Shown here piece by piece: positions 11,574 to 22,375 of a stretch of DNA of 64,000 nt (its first letter is position 1; the number at the start of each line of letters is the position of its first letter). The position numbers and the translations under genes were made by a program. Origin of the DNA: Eopsaltria australis (Eukaryota; Chordata; Aves; Passeriformes; Petroicidae); the NCBI GenBank assembly GCA_034509425.1, contig JAVTVJ010000803.1, forward strand, positions 1-64,000. Reading direction: 5' to 3'. A model generated the notes under the pieces. That model had not been told where the DNA came from. It did not search any database and saw only the letters and a list, made by a program, of their open reading frames with translations.

Positions 11574-13278
11574 GCGCCCGCCGGGATTTCGGGCTGGATT
11601 TTTCCTGCAGTTTTCCAGAGCCATCCTAAGGTGGCAGAGTTGCCGTCTGCTGCGGGCTGAGCCCCGGGGCGGGGGGAAAGGTATTCCAGGGAAACGCTCC
11701 TCATTTGTCTTGCAAAGCAGCCGGAGCTGAGCAGGAGAGAGAAAGATCTGAGAGCAAATTAGCGAGTACTAATTACAAATGTGCCAGCGCTGGAATATTC
11801 AGGTCATTACGGATTTGTAACTCCCCGTGAGCCGCTCTGCGGCAGCGGATGAGCAGATGGTGAGGGATCCTGGCAGCCGGTGTCCCACCCTGCCGGGGAA
11901 AGCTGGAATTGTGCCCTGCCCTGGGCCAGGTGCCACCCCAGAGCATTCCCGGCCCCCGTGGGACACGGATGTGCCACCTCCTCCTTGGCTGCAACAATTC
12001 CAGCTGAATGCGTGGCAAAATCCATGGAATTAAAGGCTGGAGGGAAGGATTTGATGCCCCGCAGCATCCGTGGGATCCAGGGGCTGGAAGTGGGGTCGGA
12101 AGGGATGGTTTGGCTGGAAGTGGCACCCGAGCTGTGTGGGGTCACTGGTATCTGTGAGGGCACTTCCAAACCCTTCCCAACATTCCCGGTGCTGCCAGAG
12201 CATGAGGGATGCCCAAATCTGGGAATGTTTTGTCTCCTCGAGGAAAAATGAGGTGGAATCACTTCAGCTGTGCTGCCGTAATCACTGGAGCTTCATTTCA
12301 AATAATTGTGAATTCTATCCAACGTATCCATTAATTTTCTGCGTTTCTGTGTTTGTAACATTCAGGTTAAAAACGAATCCAGTGGGAAATTATCCTTGGC
12401 ACTCCCATGGAGCTCCTGATGGACGGACACGGGAGGTGACCTGGTTTTGGAGGAGGGCAGAGTCGCACCGGGATATGGAGAGGACCTTCAGCTGCTCCTG
12501 GTTTCTGCATCCCATGAGAGGGAACATTGTCTGGGCATGCCTGATCCACCCTCTGGAGTGGGAAGTTAAGCAGGACAAAGCTGCTCCGAAGGAAAATTTT
12601 ATTCCATAAGGAGCAAAAATCAGGAATAACTCTGTCTGAGTAATGATTCCTGCTCGTCACTCTCTGGGATGCATCCATTGCTGCTGCAGCAGCTCCAAAT
12701 CTGCCTTCTGGAAAACCTGATCCCAATCCTTGCGTCCCGCCTGGAGAAATCCCGAGGAGGCAGGCACAGCTCTCCAGGTGAAATCCTAAATGGGAAGACC
12801 CTCTGGAAGCTGCGCTCCTTGGAAGATGCCGCCAGCTCCTCCTGGGGCTGTAGGAATGCTGCCAGGACAAAGATTCCTTGGATTTTGGGGAGTGGGGAGA
12901 GCTCCAGGAGGTGGAGGGCTGGGATTCCACCCTCTCCATGGGCGTATCCAGCCCAGCTCGGAGCAGCGGGAGCAGGAAAGCGAGCGTGGCTTTGTGGGCT
13001 GCGGCACGACAGGAATTTCTCAACGCGTAACAACTTCGAGAAGAAATGAATTAAATAATGTGGGGCCGTGTCTTATCTGCTGTGCCGATCTGCAGTGCTC
13101 AATAAGCCGTGAAATTCCTCATTTCTCAGCAGGGATGCAGTGGGCGACTGCGCTGCCTGGAAAACACCCACAGCTCCCGCTCCAGCGCGGAGAAACCGGG
13201 GAGGGATGAGCCTGGATTCAGAGGATGGAGAGGAAAATGTGGATTTGGCCCTCAGATGGCTGCTGAGCCACCCACCCC
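11574..13278. other. Unique non-coding sequence
   Basis: No gene supported. 11740-11850 is AT-rich with tactaattac and could be a conserved element. At about 12560-12580 a short stretch (ggaagttaagcagg) resembles 5S rRNA (ggaagctaagcagg), but too little matches to call a 5S-derived SINE. The minus-strand 218-residue frame at 12367-13023 has no recognisable domain. Confidence 0.4.
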
Positions 13279-14755
13279 GGCTGCTCCTGGGCCCTCCTGC
13301 TTCACAAATGTCTGCTCCCACGGGTAGGAGGGAAGGATGGGCAGTGATCCCATTGAGGACACAGATTCCCTGAGAAAAGGACACTGGACAATTGTTTATG
13401 GATTCAATCGTGGTTCCTTGGCCTGCTGCAGCAGCACTGGAAGCACGGGTTAATCTGTGGGATATCCACATTCTTTAGATTCATCTCTGCTCACTCAGAG
13501 AACCAGGACCCCACAAATATCCTAAATCCCAAATTTGCGCTGCATCTGATCTCTTACAGACCTTGGCTGCTCCAGGGCCCTCCCGCATCACAAATGTCTG
13601 CTCCCACGTGTAGGAGGGAAGGATGGGCAGTGACCCCTGTCCTGTAACCCCTGAGGGCACAAATTCCCTGAAAAAAGGGCACTGGACAATTGTTTATGGA
13701 TTCCATCGTGGTTCCTTGGCCTGCTGCAGCAGCACTGGAATCAGAGGTCAATCTGTGGGATATCCACAATTCCAGGCTCTTTAGATCCATCTCTGCTCAC
13801 GCAGAGAGCCAGAACCCCACAAATACCCTAAATTCCAACTTTGCAGTGCATCTGATCTCTTACAGACCTTGGCTGCTCCAGGGCCCTCCTGCATCACAAA
13901 TACCTGGTCCCACGTAGTGGCAGCGATCTGCTTTCCCTGTGGGTACAAATTCCCTGAATAAGGGCACTGGACAATTTTTTATGGATTCCATCGTGGTTCC
14001 TTGGCCTGCTGCAGCAGCACTGGAAGCACGGGTTAATCTGTGGGATATCCACATTCTTTAGATTCATCTCTGCTCACGCAGAGAACCAGGACCCCACAAA
14101 TATCCTAAATTCCAGCTCTGTGCTGCGGCTGATCTCCCACAAACCTTGGCTGGCTGCTCCAGGGCCCTCCTGCTTCACAAATATCTGGTCCCACGTGTAG
14201 GAGGGAAGGATGGGCAGTGATCCTTGTCCTGTAACCCCTGAGGGCACAAATTCCCTGAAAAAAGGGCACTGGACAATTATTTATGGATTCAATCGTGGTT
14301 CCTTGGCCTGCTGCAGCAGCACTGGAATCAGAGGTCAATCTGTGGGATATCCACAACTCCAGGCTCTTTAGATCCATCTCTGCTCACACAGAGAGCCAGA
14401 ACCCCCCAAATATCCTAAATCCCAACTTTGCGCTGCATCTGATCTCTTACAGACCTTGGCTGCTCCAGGGCCCTCTGCATCACAAATACCTGGTCCCACG
14501 TGTAGGAGGGAAGGATGGGCAGTGATCTGCTTTCCCTGTGGGTACAAATTCCCTGAGAAAAGGACACTGGACAATTGGTTATGGATTCAATCGTGGTTCC
14601 TTGGCCTGCTGCAGCAGCACCGGAATCAGAGGTCAATCTGTGGGATATCCACATTTCCAGGCTCTTTAGGTTCATCTCTGCTCACGCAGAGAGCCAGAAC
14701 CCCACAAATACCCTAAATTCCAGCTCTGTGCTGCTCCTCATCTCCCTCAGACTTG
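13279..14755. repeat. ~300-bp satellite-like array, five copies
   Basis: The landmark actggacaatt-n-tttatggatt recurs at about 13386, 13684, 13969, 14271 and 14569 (spacing 298, 285, 302, 298). Each unit also carries ctgctgcagcagcactgg, gtgggatatccac, tagattcatctctgctcac and ggctgctccagggccctcc. Two variants exist: one with tgtaacccctgagggcac before the landmark (before 13684 and 14271) and one with ctgctttccctgtgggtac (before 13969 and 14569). Variants alternate, so the higher-order unit is a ~590-bp dimer. A partial copy leads in at 13279. Confidence 0.93.
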
Positions 14756-15340
14756 GACAACCTCTCCTCGTCCTCACTTCCTCAGCGATGCCCTCTGCAG
14801 AACGCATCCAAACCTCTCCGGCGGAGGCAGCTGGGGTGCAAACATCCCAAAGGACTGGAGCAGGAGGGATGGGGCATCCCGGCCCCCGATCCATCCTCAT
14901 TATGCATTTCCAGCGGCTTGGAGCAATCAGGCGTTCCCCGTTCTCAAGGACATTGACGGATTATCCTCATCAGTCCCCTGCTGTGGCCGCCAACTTCGCC
15001 CGTATTAATCAGAAAAAACAGCTCCCTGATTGCCATTTAAATCGCACAAAAGATAGATTTGTCCTGGGGAGCCCCGTGCGACATTCCAGCGAGCCTTGAA
15101 GGAGCTTTGCCGGTGCTTCCCGAGGGGTTGGGAGAGCAGGAAGGAAACGTCCTGCTCCTCGTCCTCTCGGTCTCCTGCCGGAGTCTGGAAATGCAGCAGA
15201 TCCTTGAGGTGGTCGTGGGGAGATTTTTGCCGGGTGATGTCAAACACAAACACTCGGTGCTGTAATTGGGATTCGGGTTCTCCACGGCCTCCGGCGTTCT
15301 TCAGGGATGCTCTGCCTCGTTTTTCCCTTGGAGGAGGCAA
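14756..15340. other. Unique non-coding sequence
   Basis: No gene or repeat recognised. Short open frames on both strands are unrelated to known families. It directly abuts the 40-bp array. Confidence 0.45.
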
Positions 15341-15776
15341 AGAAAGGAGCTTTGCCCCATAACTGAGGTGTTTGGGGCAGGGAAAGCAGCTTTGCCCTAA
15401 AACTGAGGTGTTTGGGGCAGGGAAAGCAGCTTTACCCTAAAACTGAGGTGTTTGGGGCAGGGAAAGCAGCGTTGCCCCATAACTGAGGTGTTTGGGACAG
15501 GGAAAGTGGCTTTGCCCCATAACTGAGGTGTTTGGGGCAGGGAAAGCAGCGTTGCCCCATAACTGAGGTGTTTGGGACAGGGAAAGCGGCTTTGCCCCAT
15601 AACTGAGGTGTTTGGGGCAGGGAAAGCAGCTTTACCCTAAAACTGAGGTGTTCGGGGCAGGGAAAGCAGCTTTACCCTAAAACTGAGGTGTATGGGGCAG
15701 GGAAAGCAGCTTTGCCCCATAACTGAGGTGTTTGGGGCAGGGAAAGCAGCTTTACCCTAAAACTGAGGTGTTTGGG
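15341..15776. repeat. 40-bp minisatellite, 10.9 copies, no indels
   Basis: aactgaggtgtttggggcag + ggaaagcagctttgccccat repeats at exactly 40-bp spacing (15361, 15401, ... 15761). Three variants of the second half alternate irregularly: ttgccccat, ttgccctaa and ttaccctaa. The exact spacing and few substitutions point to recent expansion. Confidence 0.95.
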
Positions 15777-16042
15777 TTCCAGAAGTTTTGGGTTTCCTCC
15801 CTCTCCCTTCAAGGGCTGAATGTTGTCAAGGAATTTTCATTTCTTGGTGAAAAAAATGTTCATTTCCATCGTCCCCTCCTGCCGCTGCTGTCACCAGAGA
15901 GCGACAACAAGAGACACGGACCCAAACCTGGGGGGGAAATTTGCATTTTGTGCAAATCACCTGCCAGGAATTCAGATTTTTTTTGGAATGACCATAAGAA
16001 TGGCTCAAAGGTGAGGCAATAAACGTGGAATTAAATGTGGAA
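15777..16042. other. Unique spacer
   Basis: About 265 bp with no recognisable feature between the 40-bp array and the next CR1 copy. Confidence 0.45.
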
Positions 16043-16350
16043 AATGGAATCATGGAATGGTTTGGGTTGGAAAGGAGATTAAAGCTCATCCCAGTCCACC
16101 TCTGCCAGGGCAGGGACACCTTCCCTATCCCAGGGTGCTCCAGCCTGGCCTTGGGCACTGCCAGGGATCCAGGGGCAGCCACAGCAAATCTGGGAATTCC
16201 AGCCCAGGCAGGAATTCCTCATTCTCAATCTCCCATCCATCCCTGCCCTCTGGCACTGGGATCCATTCCCTGTGTCCTGTCCCTCCAGGCCTTGTCCCCA
16301 GTCCCTCTCCAGCTCTCCTGGAGCCCCTTCAGGCCCTGGGAAGGGCTCTG
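16043..16350 (-). mobile_element. CR1 LINE 3' part, antisense, ~310 bp
   Basis: Starts with ggaatcatggaatggtttgg (antisense tail) and continues through gctcatcccagtccacc, gggcagggacaccttcc, gtgctccagcctggcc, gcactgccagggatcc, ending in cccttcaggccctgggaagg. This is among the longer CR1 copies in the window. No reading frame is preserved. Confidence 0.92.
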
Positions 16351-16807
16351 AGCCCAATGTGACAGGTCCGGGATTATTCCTGGAGCATCCCTTGAGCAAA
16401 AGCCGCACAGAAGAGGAGGAGATTCCCAGGGTGAGCCCATCCCCAACACCCGGGAGGTTTCACGAACCCCCTTGGAGCTGCCAAACGCCTCCCAGCAGGA
16501 ATTCTGCATCCCCACGCACCTTGAGGATGCCAGGCAAGGGCGGGATTTTGCTTTTCCGGGGTTTTCTCGCTGCCTCCGGGACTGTTTAAAACCTGGAAAA
16601 TTAAAAATAAACCCTGTTACTCCCCAGCACTTGGTGTGTGAGAACACCTCCTGCAAAGCACGGCCGGGTGCTCCCCTCGGGCCATGCTGGGCGAGGAATT
16701 CCACCCGAAATCCATGGATCTGCCCTTAAAAACGACTCATTTAAGGAATTTATTCATACCCAGGTAATGCCGCTGCTCGGCGTTAATGGCTCTGGCAGCA
16801 CAGCCTT
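16351..16807. other. Unique non-coding sequence
   Basis: No gene or array seen; ordinary GC-rich sequence. Confidence 0.45.
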
Positions 16808-17042
16808 TCCCAGCTCTTTATCCAGCTCTTTTTATTCCAGCTCTTTATCCCAGTTTTTTGTCCTGCCCCAGGATTTTTATTCCAGTTTTTTTGTCCTGCC
16901 CCGGGATTTTTATTCCAGTTTTTTTGTCCTGCCCCGGGATTTTTATCCCAGTTTTTTGTCCTGCCCCGGGATTTTTATTCCAGCTCTTTATCCCAGCTTT
17001 TTGTCCTGCCCCGGGATTTTTATCCCAGCTTTTTGTCCTGCT
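16808..17042. repeat. ~32-bp minisatellite (ttttgtcctgccccggg)
   Basis: Six to seven copies of ttttgtcctgccccgggatt + tttattccag, with a ctctttatcccag variant. Copies differ mainly in the length of the T run. The plus-strand frames here (151 and 155 residues) are repeat artefacts. Confidence 0.9.
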
Positions 17043-17525
17043 TTGCCCTGGCCAAGGAGCCGCTCCGTGCCCATTTTTTCCCTGTGTAAATAGAAACAAT
17101 TTTGGAGCTGTCCATAAAAGGCTGACGGGGTTTTCCAAGCTCCTCACTCCCACATTTTCTCCCTTCTCCCACGAGGGTGGGAATCCTTCTGGTTTCAATC
17201 CTTCAGGGATTTATTTTCCCTCCTTCCTCGCTAATATTTGCTTTCTTCATTAGGTGTTGATCTGCTCCCGCCTCCTTCAGGCACTGACCTTGGAGCTTCC
17301 CATCCTTTCCAGGAGATCACAACCTGATTTCTTTCACTCCCAATGTTCAAATTATCCATTAGACAGAGCACGAGAGCATTCATTTTCAGAGAGAAAACAG
17401 CCCTGGGCAGACCATGGGTGATGTGAGAGGAGAGGGAAGATCTGTTTCCATGGAATTCTCTTTCTCCTGCGTGGAATCCGGCAGGAAGCTGCCATTGATT
17501 TTCGTTTCCTTGCATAAATAATCAT
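17043..17525. other. Unique non-coding sequence
   Basis: No gene or array seen. Confidence 0.45.
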
Positions 17526-17830
17526 AAATCATAGAATGGTTTGGGTTGAAAGGGACCTTTAAAGGCCACCTAATTCCAGTCCCTGCACGGGTAGGGATCC
17601 ATTATCCAAGGGTGCTCCAAGTTCTGGCCTTGGATGCTTCCAGGGATGGAAAAGCCACAATTCCTCTGGGAATTCCATTCCAGGGCTTCCCCACCCTCAC
17701 TGCAAATTCTCCTTCCTTAAATCCCATCTCAATCAACCCAAATCCTTCATTTCAAAAACATTTTAAGCCTTCATTCCCCTTGTCCTGTCTCAGCAGGCCC
17801 GGCCTAAAAGTTCATCCCCATTTTTCTTCC
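17526..17830 (-). mobile_element. CR1 LINE 3' part, antisense
   Basis: Plus strand starts aaatcatagaatggtttggg, then gaaagggacctttaaaggcc, gtgctccaagttctggcc, ccttggatgcttccagggatgg, ccacaattcctctgggaatt, and ends cctaaaagttcatccccat. From 17626 on it is part of a 645-bp unit that is tandemly duplicated. Confidence 0.9.
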
Positions 17831-18270
17831 AGCTCCCCATTCAAATATTGTCTCCTTTTCCTTTGGGAATTTTATCTGTGGTGATTTAGGGAATTTTGTG
17901 TGGATTTAAGGGAATTTCCCACTTTTGTCTAGCAAGATGTACAGAAGTGTCAAGGATTGGGATGTTCCCCTTCCCCAGGCTGGGATTTCTGCACCTTTGG
18001 CTCTGGCCAAGAATTCCCAGCCCCAGATTCCTCTTCATCCCAAATTTCTCCTGCTGGAAGCAGCCAGCCCTCGACAACAGCTCTGTTTAACCCAGAACTC
18101 TGTTTGAAACTTCTCTGCTTGCTTTGGGAAACGCTCTCCCCGTGGCTGCCGGATGAAAAGCAGAGATAAGGAATGGATTGAGCAATTTTGGAGCAGAAAG
18201 TTAAAATATTGTGGATTTTTTCCCAGTTTTTTGGGTGGGAGCCAAGGATCCCAACCCTGCTGTGTTACCT
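17626..18270. repeat. 645-bp unit, tandem copy 1
   Basis: The unit consists of about 205 bp of CR1 (antisense) followed by about 440 bp of non-CR1 sequence with landmarks ttgtctagcaagatgtacag and ggaaacgctctccccgtgg. It ends ctgctgtgttacct. The next copy starts directly at 18271. A third copy lies inverted at 32201-32845. Confidence 0.93.
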
Positions 18271-18916
18271 GGCCTTGGATGCTTCCAGGGATGGAGCAGC
18301 CACAATTCCTCTGGGAATTCCATTCCAGGGCTTCCCCACCCTCACTGCAAAATCTCCTTCCTTAAATCCCATCGAAATCGACCCAAATCCTTCATTTCAA
18401 AAACATTTTAAGCCTTCATTCCCCTTGTCCTGTCTCAGCAGGCCCAGCCTAAAAGTTCATCCCCATTTTTCTTCCAGCTCCCCATTCAAATATTGTCTCC
18501 TTTTCCTTCTGGGAATTTTATCTGTGGTGATTTAGGGAATTTTGTGTGGATTTAAGGGAATTTCCCACTTTTGTCTAGCAAGATGTACAGAAGTGTCAAG
18601 GATTGGGATGTTCACCTTCCCCAGGCTGGGATTTCTGCACCTTTGGCTCTGGCCAAGAATTCCCAGCCCCAGATTCCTCTTTATCCCAAATTTCTCCTGC
18701 TGGAAGCAGCCAGCCCGTGACAACAGCTCTGTTTAACCCTGAACTCTGTTTGAAACTTCTCTGCTTGCTTTGGGAAACGCTCTCCCCGTGGCTGCCGGAT
18801 GGAAAGCAGAGATAAGGAATGGATTGAGCATTTTTGGAGCAGAAAGTTAAAATATTATGGATTTTTTTCCCGTTTTTTGGGCGGGAGCCAGGGATCCCAA
18901 CCCTGCTGTGTTACCT
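18271..18916. repeat. 645-bp unit, tandem copy 2
   Basis: Repeats 17626-18270 with only scattered differences visible by eye. After ctgctgtgttacct at 18916 the sequence becomes unrelated (gggtgagggatgagctgg). The internal CR1 part is at about 18271-18475 on the minus strand. Confidence 0.93.
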
Positions 18917-19190
18917 GGGTGAGGGATGAGCTGGAGGAGGGGATCGTGGAGCTGCTGGGGCAGCTGGAATGGCCCTGGGATGGAGAATCCAGGGAATGCG
19001 TGAAGTTATGGTAATGGAGAGGCTGCGATCCCAGCACGTCGGGGATTCCTGGAGCTGCAGATCCCACAGCAGCCAAACCCCACGGTGGGAAAATGACAGA
19101 AATCACGGAAAATCCAGCTAAAAGCGGAATCCCAAAAGATTGAGGGGCTGGAGGAGAAAATTCCTGGGGAAATTTCTCTGGCGTGGATTT
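18917..19190. other. Unique spacer
   Basis: No feature recognised between the 645-bp dimer and the next CR1 tail. Confidence 0.45.
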
Positions 19191-19245
19191 AGAATCGCGG
19201 AATATTTTGGGTTGGAAGGGACCTCTAAAGGTCCCCTCCAAACCT
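19191..19245 (-). mobile_element. CR1 3' tail fragment, antisense
   Basis: agaatcgcggaatattttgg followed by gttggaagggacctctaaag is the last ~55 bp of an antisense CR1. Confidence 0.75.
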
Positions 19246-19751
19246 GGGGGACATCTCCCAATTTTAATTTTAAAAATTAAAATCTCCCAATCCCAATTTT
19301 AAAATAATTTCATATTTTCTGATATTTTCAAGGACTCGAAATAAATCTGGCCACTTGCTTCTTTATTTTTATTTTTATTTTTTGGGGGGGATTAAAATAT
19401 CCCCGGTGCCCACACCTGAGTGCAATGAAAACAGGGATTCTGAAAGTGTGGGAATGCAGCGCCTGAGGGCTTGGATGAGCTCCGTTATTATTGTCCTTGG
19501 AAAATAACACTGAGGATGTGAAAAGCTCGGGATCATCACGGAGCATCACCCCGCCCACGCATCCTCAAATCTGATTTGATTTGATTTTACCAGGAAAATG
19601 TTCTGCCTTCTATTGACTGGATTTCTCCCAAGTTGGAGAATTGGCCGTTGGATTTTAAAGGAGAAAATGGGTTGGAAAATGTTGTCAGGGGTGTGGGGGG
19701 TGTGCGGCCCGAGAGGAATTCAGGACTCCAGGTTTAAGGGGAGTTATTTCA
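19246..19751. other. Unique AT-leaning sequence
   Basis: Short A/T duplicated words near 19257-19300 (aattttaaaaattaaaatc); otherwise nothing recognised. Confidence 0.45.
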
Positions 19752-20412
19752 GTCCATATTTATATTCATTTTTATATTTTCCTATTTTCATATTTATATA
19801 TTTAAAAATTTTTATATTTTATATTTTTTCCTATTTTCATATTTCTATATATTTAAATTTTTATATTTTATATTTTTCTTTTTTTTCCTATTTTCGTATT
19901 TCTATATTTTTAAATTTTTATATTTTATTTTTTAGTATTTTTCCTATTTTCAAATTTCTATATTTTTTAATGTTTATATTTTATATTTCTTATATATTTC
20001 ATATTTTTCCTATTTTCACATTTGTATATTTTAAAATTTTTATATTTTATATTTTTAAAATTTTTCCTGTTTTCATATTTATATATATTTAAAATTTTAT
20101 ATTTTATATTTTTCATTTATTTCCTATTTTCATATTTATATATTTTAAATGTTTATAATTTTATATTATTTATATTTTTCCTATTTTCATATTTATATAT
20201 GTTTAAATTTTATATTTTATATTTCTTATATATTTTATATTTTCCCTACTTTCATATTTTTATATTTTTTAATTTTTATATTTTATATTTTTTATATTTT
20301 TCTTATTTTCATATTTATATATTTTTAATGTTTTATAGTTTTAATATTTTTAATATTTTTCCTATTTTCACATTTCTATTTTCTTTTAATTTTTTATTTT
20401 TATTTCTATTTC
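19752..20412. repeat. ~55-60-bp AT-rich minisatellite
   Basis: About 660 bp, almost entirely A and T, of the recurring phrase cctattttcatatttatata followed by ttttaaatttttatatttta. There are roughly 11-12 copies with variable T/A runs. It ends about 5 bp before the 5' truncation point of a sense CR1 at 20418. The plus-strand Phe/Ile/Tyr-rich open frames (164 and 168 residues) are artefacts of composition. Confidence 0.93.
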
Positions 20413-20417
20413 TGCCC

Positions 20418-20583
20418 AGATTTGCTGTGCCTGCCCCTGGATCCCTGGAAGTGTCCAAGGCCAGGCTGGATGAGGTTTGGAGCACCCTGGGACAGTGGAA
20501 AGTGTCCCATGGCAGGGATTGGAATTAAATGGGTTTTAAGGTCCCTCCGACCCAAACCATTCCATGATTCCATGATTATTCCA
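20418..20583 (+). mobile_element. CR1 LINE 3' end, sense
   Basis: tgtgcctgcccctggatccc, tggaagtgtccaaggccagg, ctggatgaggtttggagcacc, ctgggacagtggaaagtgtcc, gtccctccgacccaaaccat, ending tccatgattccatgatt (octamer tail, two to three units). Confidence 0.92.
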
Positions 20584-21140
20584 TCGAGGAATGTTGGAAT
20601 TACACACGAACACAGCTCCATAACGATGAAATCCAAGGTCAAGGCTACATCAGAAGACACCAGAACTGCAAGGAAATGTTTTAAGGAGCTATAAAAAAAA
20701 AATCAAATCCGATTAAAATCGCCTGTTGTGGCTCCATTTGTTCCTGAGCCGCTCCTCTGATTTAATTCAGAGCTTCTGACAACGCCGCGAAACTGAGGAT
20801 GATTTTCCAGGAGCTATTTTGGCTCCTTTGGGACCATTTCCAGCTGTTTATTTCTCCCTGGAGAGTGATGCCTTTTCCTGGTGTTAGGAAATCAAGGCTC
20901 AGACACGGTCAGAGGGTTGGGGTCGTTTCCCTCGGGATTTTAATAGGATCCCATTCCATGGCTTCTGCCGTCCAGGTAGAACGCGGCGCCAAAGCCCCGT
21001 CCCCCCAGTCGAGTGTACAATTAAAGACTCTACTCATTAGCAGATCTAATGAGAGGGCCCAATAAGGGGCCTGGGTGGGCTCACTTCCAGTTTACAGAAT
21101 CTGTCCTGCTGGGAGACCTTGAGGGCCCACGCAAACAGAG
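20584..21140. other. Unique non-coding sequence
   Basis: No gene recognised. The stretch 20960-21080 (acgcggcgccaaagccccg, ctactcattagcagatctaat) immediately precedes the 33-bp array and is not repeated elsewhere in the window. Confidence 0.4.
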
Positions 21141-21712
21141 TGTTTGGTCTCTGACTCTCCGTGGTTCCAGGGGTGTTTGGTCTCTGACTCTCCGTGGTTC
21201 CAGGGGTGTTTGGTCTCTGACTCTCCGTGGTTCCAGGGGTGTTTGGTCTCTGACTCTCCGTGGTTTCAGGGGTGTTTGGTCTCTGACTCTCCGTGGTTCC
21301 AGGGGTGTTTGGTCTCTAACTCTCCGTGGTTCCAGGGGTGTTTGGTCTCTGACTCTCCGTGGTTTCAGGGGTGTTTGGTCTCTCACTCTCCGTGGTTTCA
21401 GGGGTGTTTGGTCTCTAACTCTCCGTGGTTTCAGGGATGTTTGGTCTCTAACTCTCCGTGGTTTCAGGGGTGTTTGGTCTCTGACTCTCCGTGGTTCCAG
21501 GGGTGTTTGGTCTCTAACTCTCCGTGGTTCCAGGGGTGTTTGGTCTCTGACTCTCCGTGGTTCCAGGGGTGTTTGGTCTCTGACTCTCCGTGGTTTCAGG
21601 GGTGTTTGGTCTCTGACTCTCCGTGGTTTCAGGGGTGTTTGGTCTCTGACTCTCCGTGGTTTCAGGGGTGTTTGGTCTCTGACTCTCCGTGGTTTCAGGG
21701 GTGTTTGGTCTC
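21141..21712. repeat. 33-bp minisatellite, 17.3 copies, no indels
   Basis: tgtttggtctctgactctcc + gtggttccagggg repeats at exactly 33 bp from 21141; the 18th partial copy starts at 21702. Variation is limited to a few sites (gtggttcc/gtggtttc, ctgact/ctaact/ctcact). Because 33 is a multiple of 3, four frames stay open, giving 11-residue repeats on both strands (211-231 residues). No start context, splice sites or homology support coding. Confidence 0.96.
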
Positions 21713-22375
21713 CCGGCCCTACAAACACCATGAAACCGGGCTGAGCTCTCACCTAAAGCATCACAAGTGTGCATGCTGATACTTGGGAATACAGGGAACA
21801 GTGTGAGAAATATTCAGAAGGAAAGCAGAAAAATCCTTCAGGCATCAAAGAGGAATTCACCTCTCTGGATAAATGAAGGAAAAACCAGAACTTCCACCGT
21901 GCTAAAAAATCATTCCCGTTCCTCACTGACCACACTCACCTGGAATTTTGGGGTTTTTTTGGACACTCAGGATCCCCTGCGATGCTCCTGGTGCTGTCGG
22001 GAGTTGGATAAAACCAATTTTTCCAGCATCTCCTCATTAAGAACCCGGAGCAGCTCCAGCATCTCCGCTGCCCTCGCAAACTGTTATGCAAATAACTCTC
22101 GCTGACAGCACAAATACACTCATTTGGGCGTCGCACTAATTGATTCTCGCTCATTAGGAGTGATTTCGCCCTAATTCGATAAGGAAGTGTGAAACTCTTC
22201 CTGCCGGCAGCAGGTTTGGTGTTTGTGGAGGTATTAAGGAGGTGTTAATTAGCCCCGGCTCTCCTGTCACGTTGATGGGTTGGGGAGCAGTCCCCGCTTG
22301 TTGCTGGTCGGGCTTTGGCTAATTAAGTTAATTACGTGGATGTGGCGCATAGGGATGTGCGGCACGGGCTGATGG
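21713..22375. other. Unique sequence, possible conserved element
   Basis: No gene. From about 22080 to 22350 the sequence is rich in homeodomain-type cores (cactaattgatt, ccctaattcg, gttaattagcc, ggctaattaagttaattacg) with isolated CpG. That composition is often seen in conserved vertebrate enhancers, but conservation cannot be judged here. Confidence 0.35.

Noticed and set aside
10217..11704. 495-residue minus-strand open frame
   Set aside because: It covers the degenerate purine-rich array; the peptide is His/Pro/Ser/Leu repeats with other frames equally open. No homology or splice structure.
12540..12590. Possible 5S rRNA-derived SINE (ggaagttaagcagg)
   Set aside because: Only about 14 bases resemble 5S rRNA, with weak similarity before and none after; not enough to call.
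12367..13023. 218-residue minus-strand frame in unique DNA
   Set aside because: No recognisable domain, and overlapping frames of similar length on both strands; chance frame in GC-rich DNA.
21049..21744. 231-residue plus-strand frame with 11-residue repeats
   Set aside because: 33-bp unit length explains it; both strands are open, and there is no start or splice context.
20960..21780. Endogenous retrovirus LTR around the 33-bp array
   Set aside because: No matching pair of terminal repeats, primer-binding site or polypurine tract seen.
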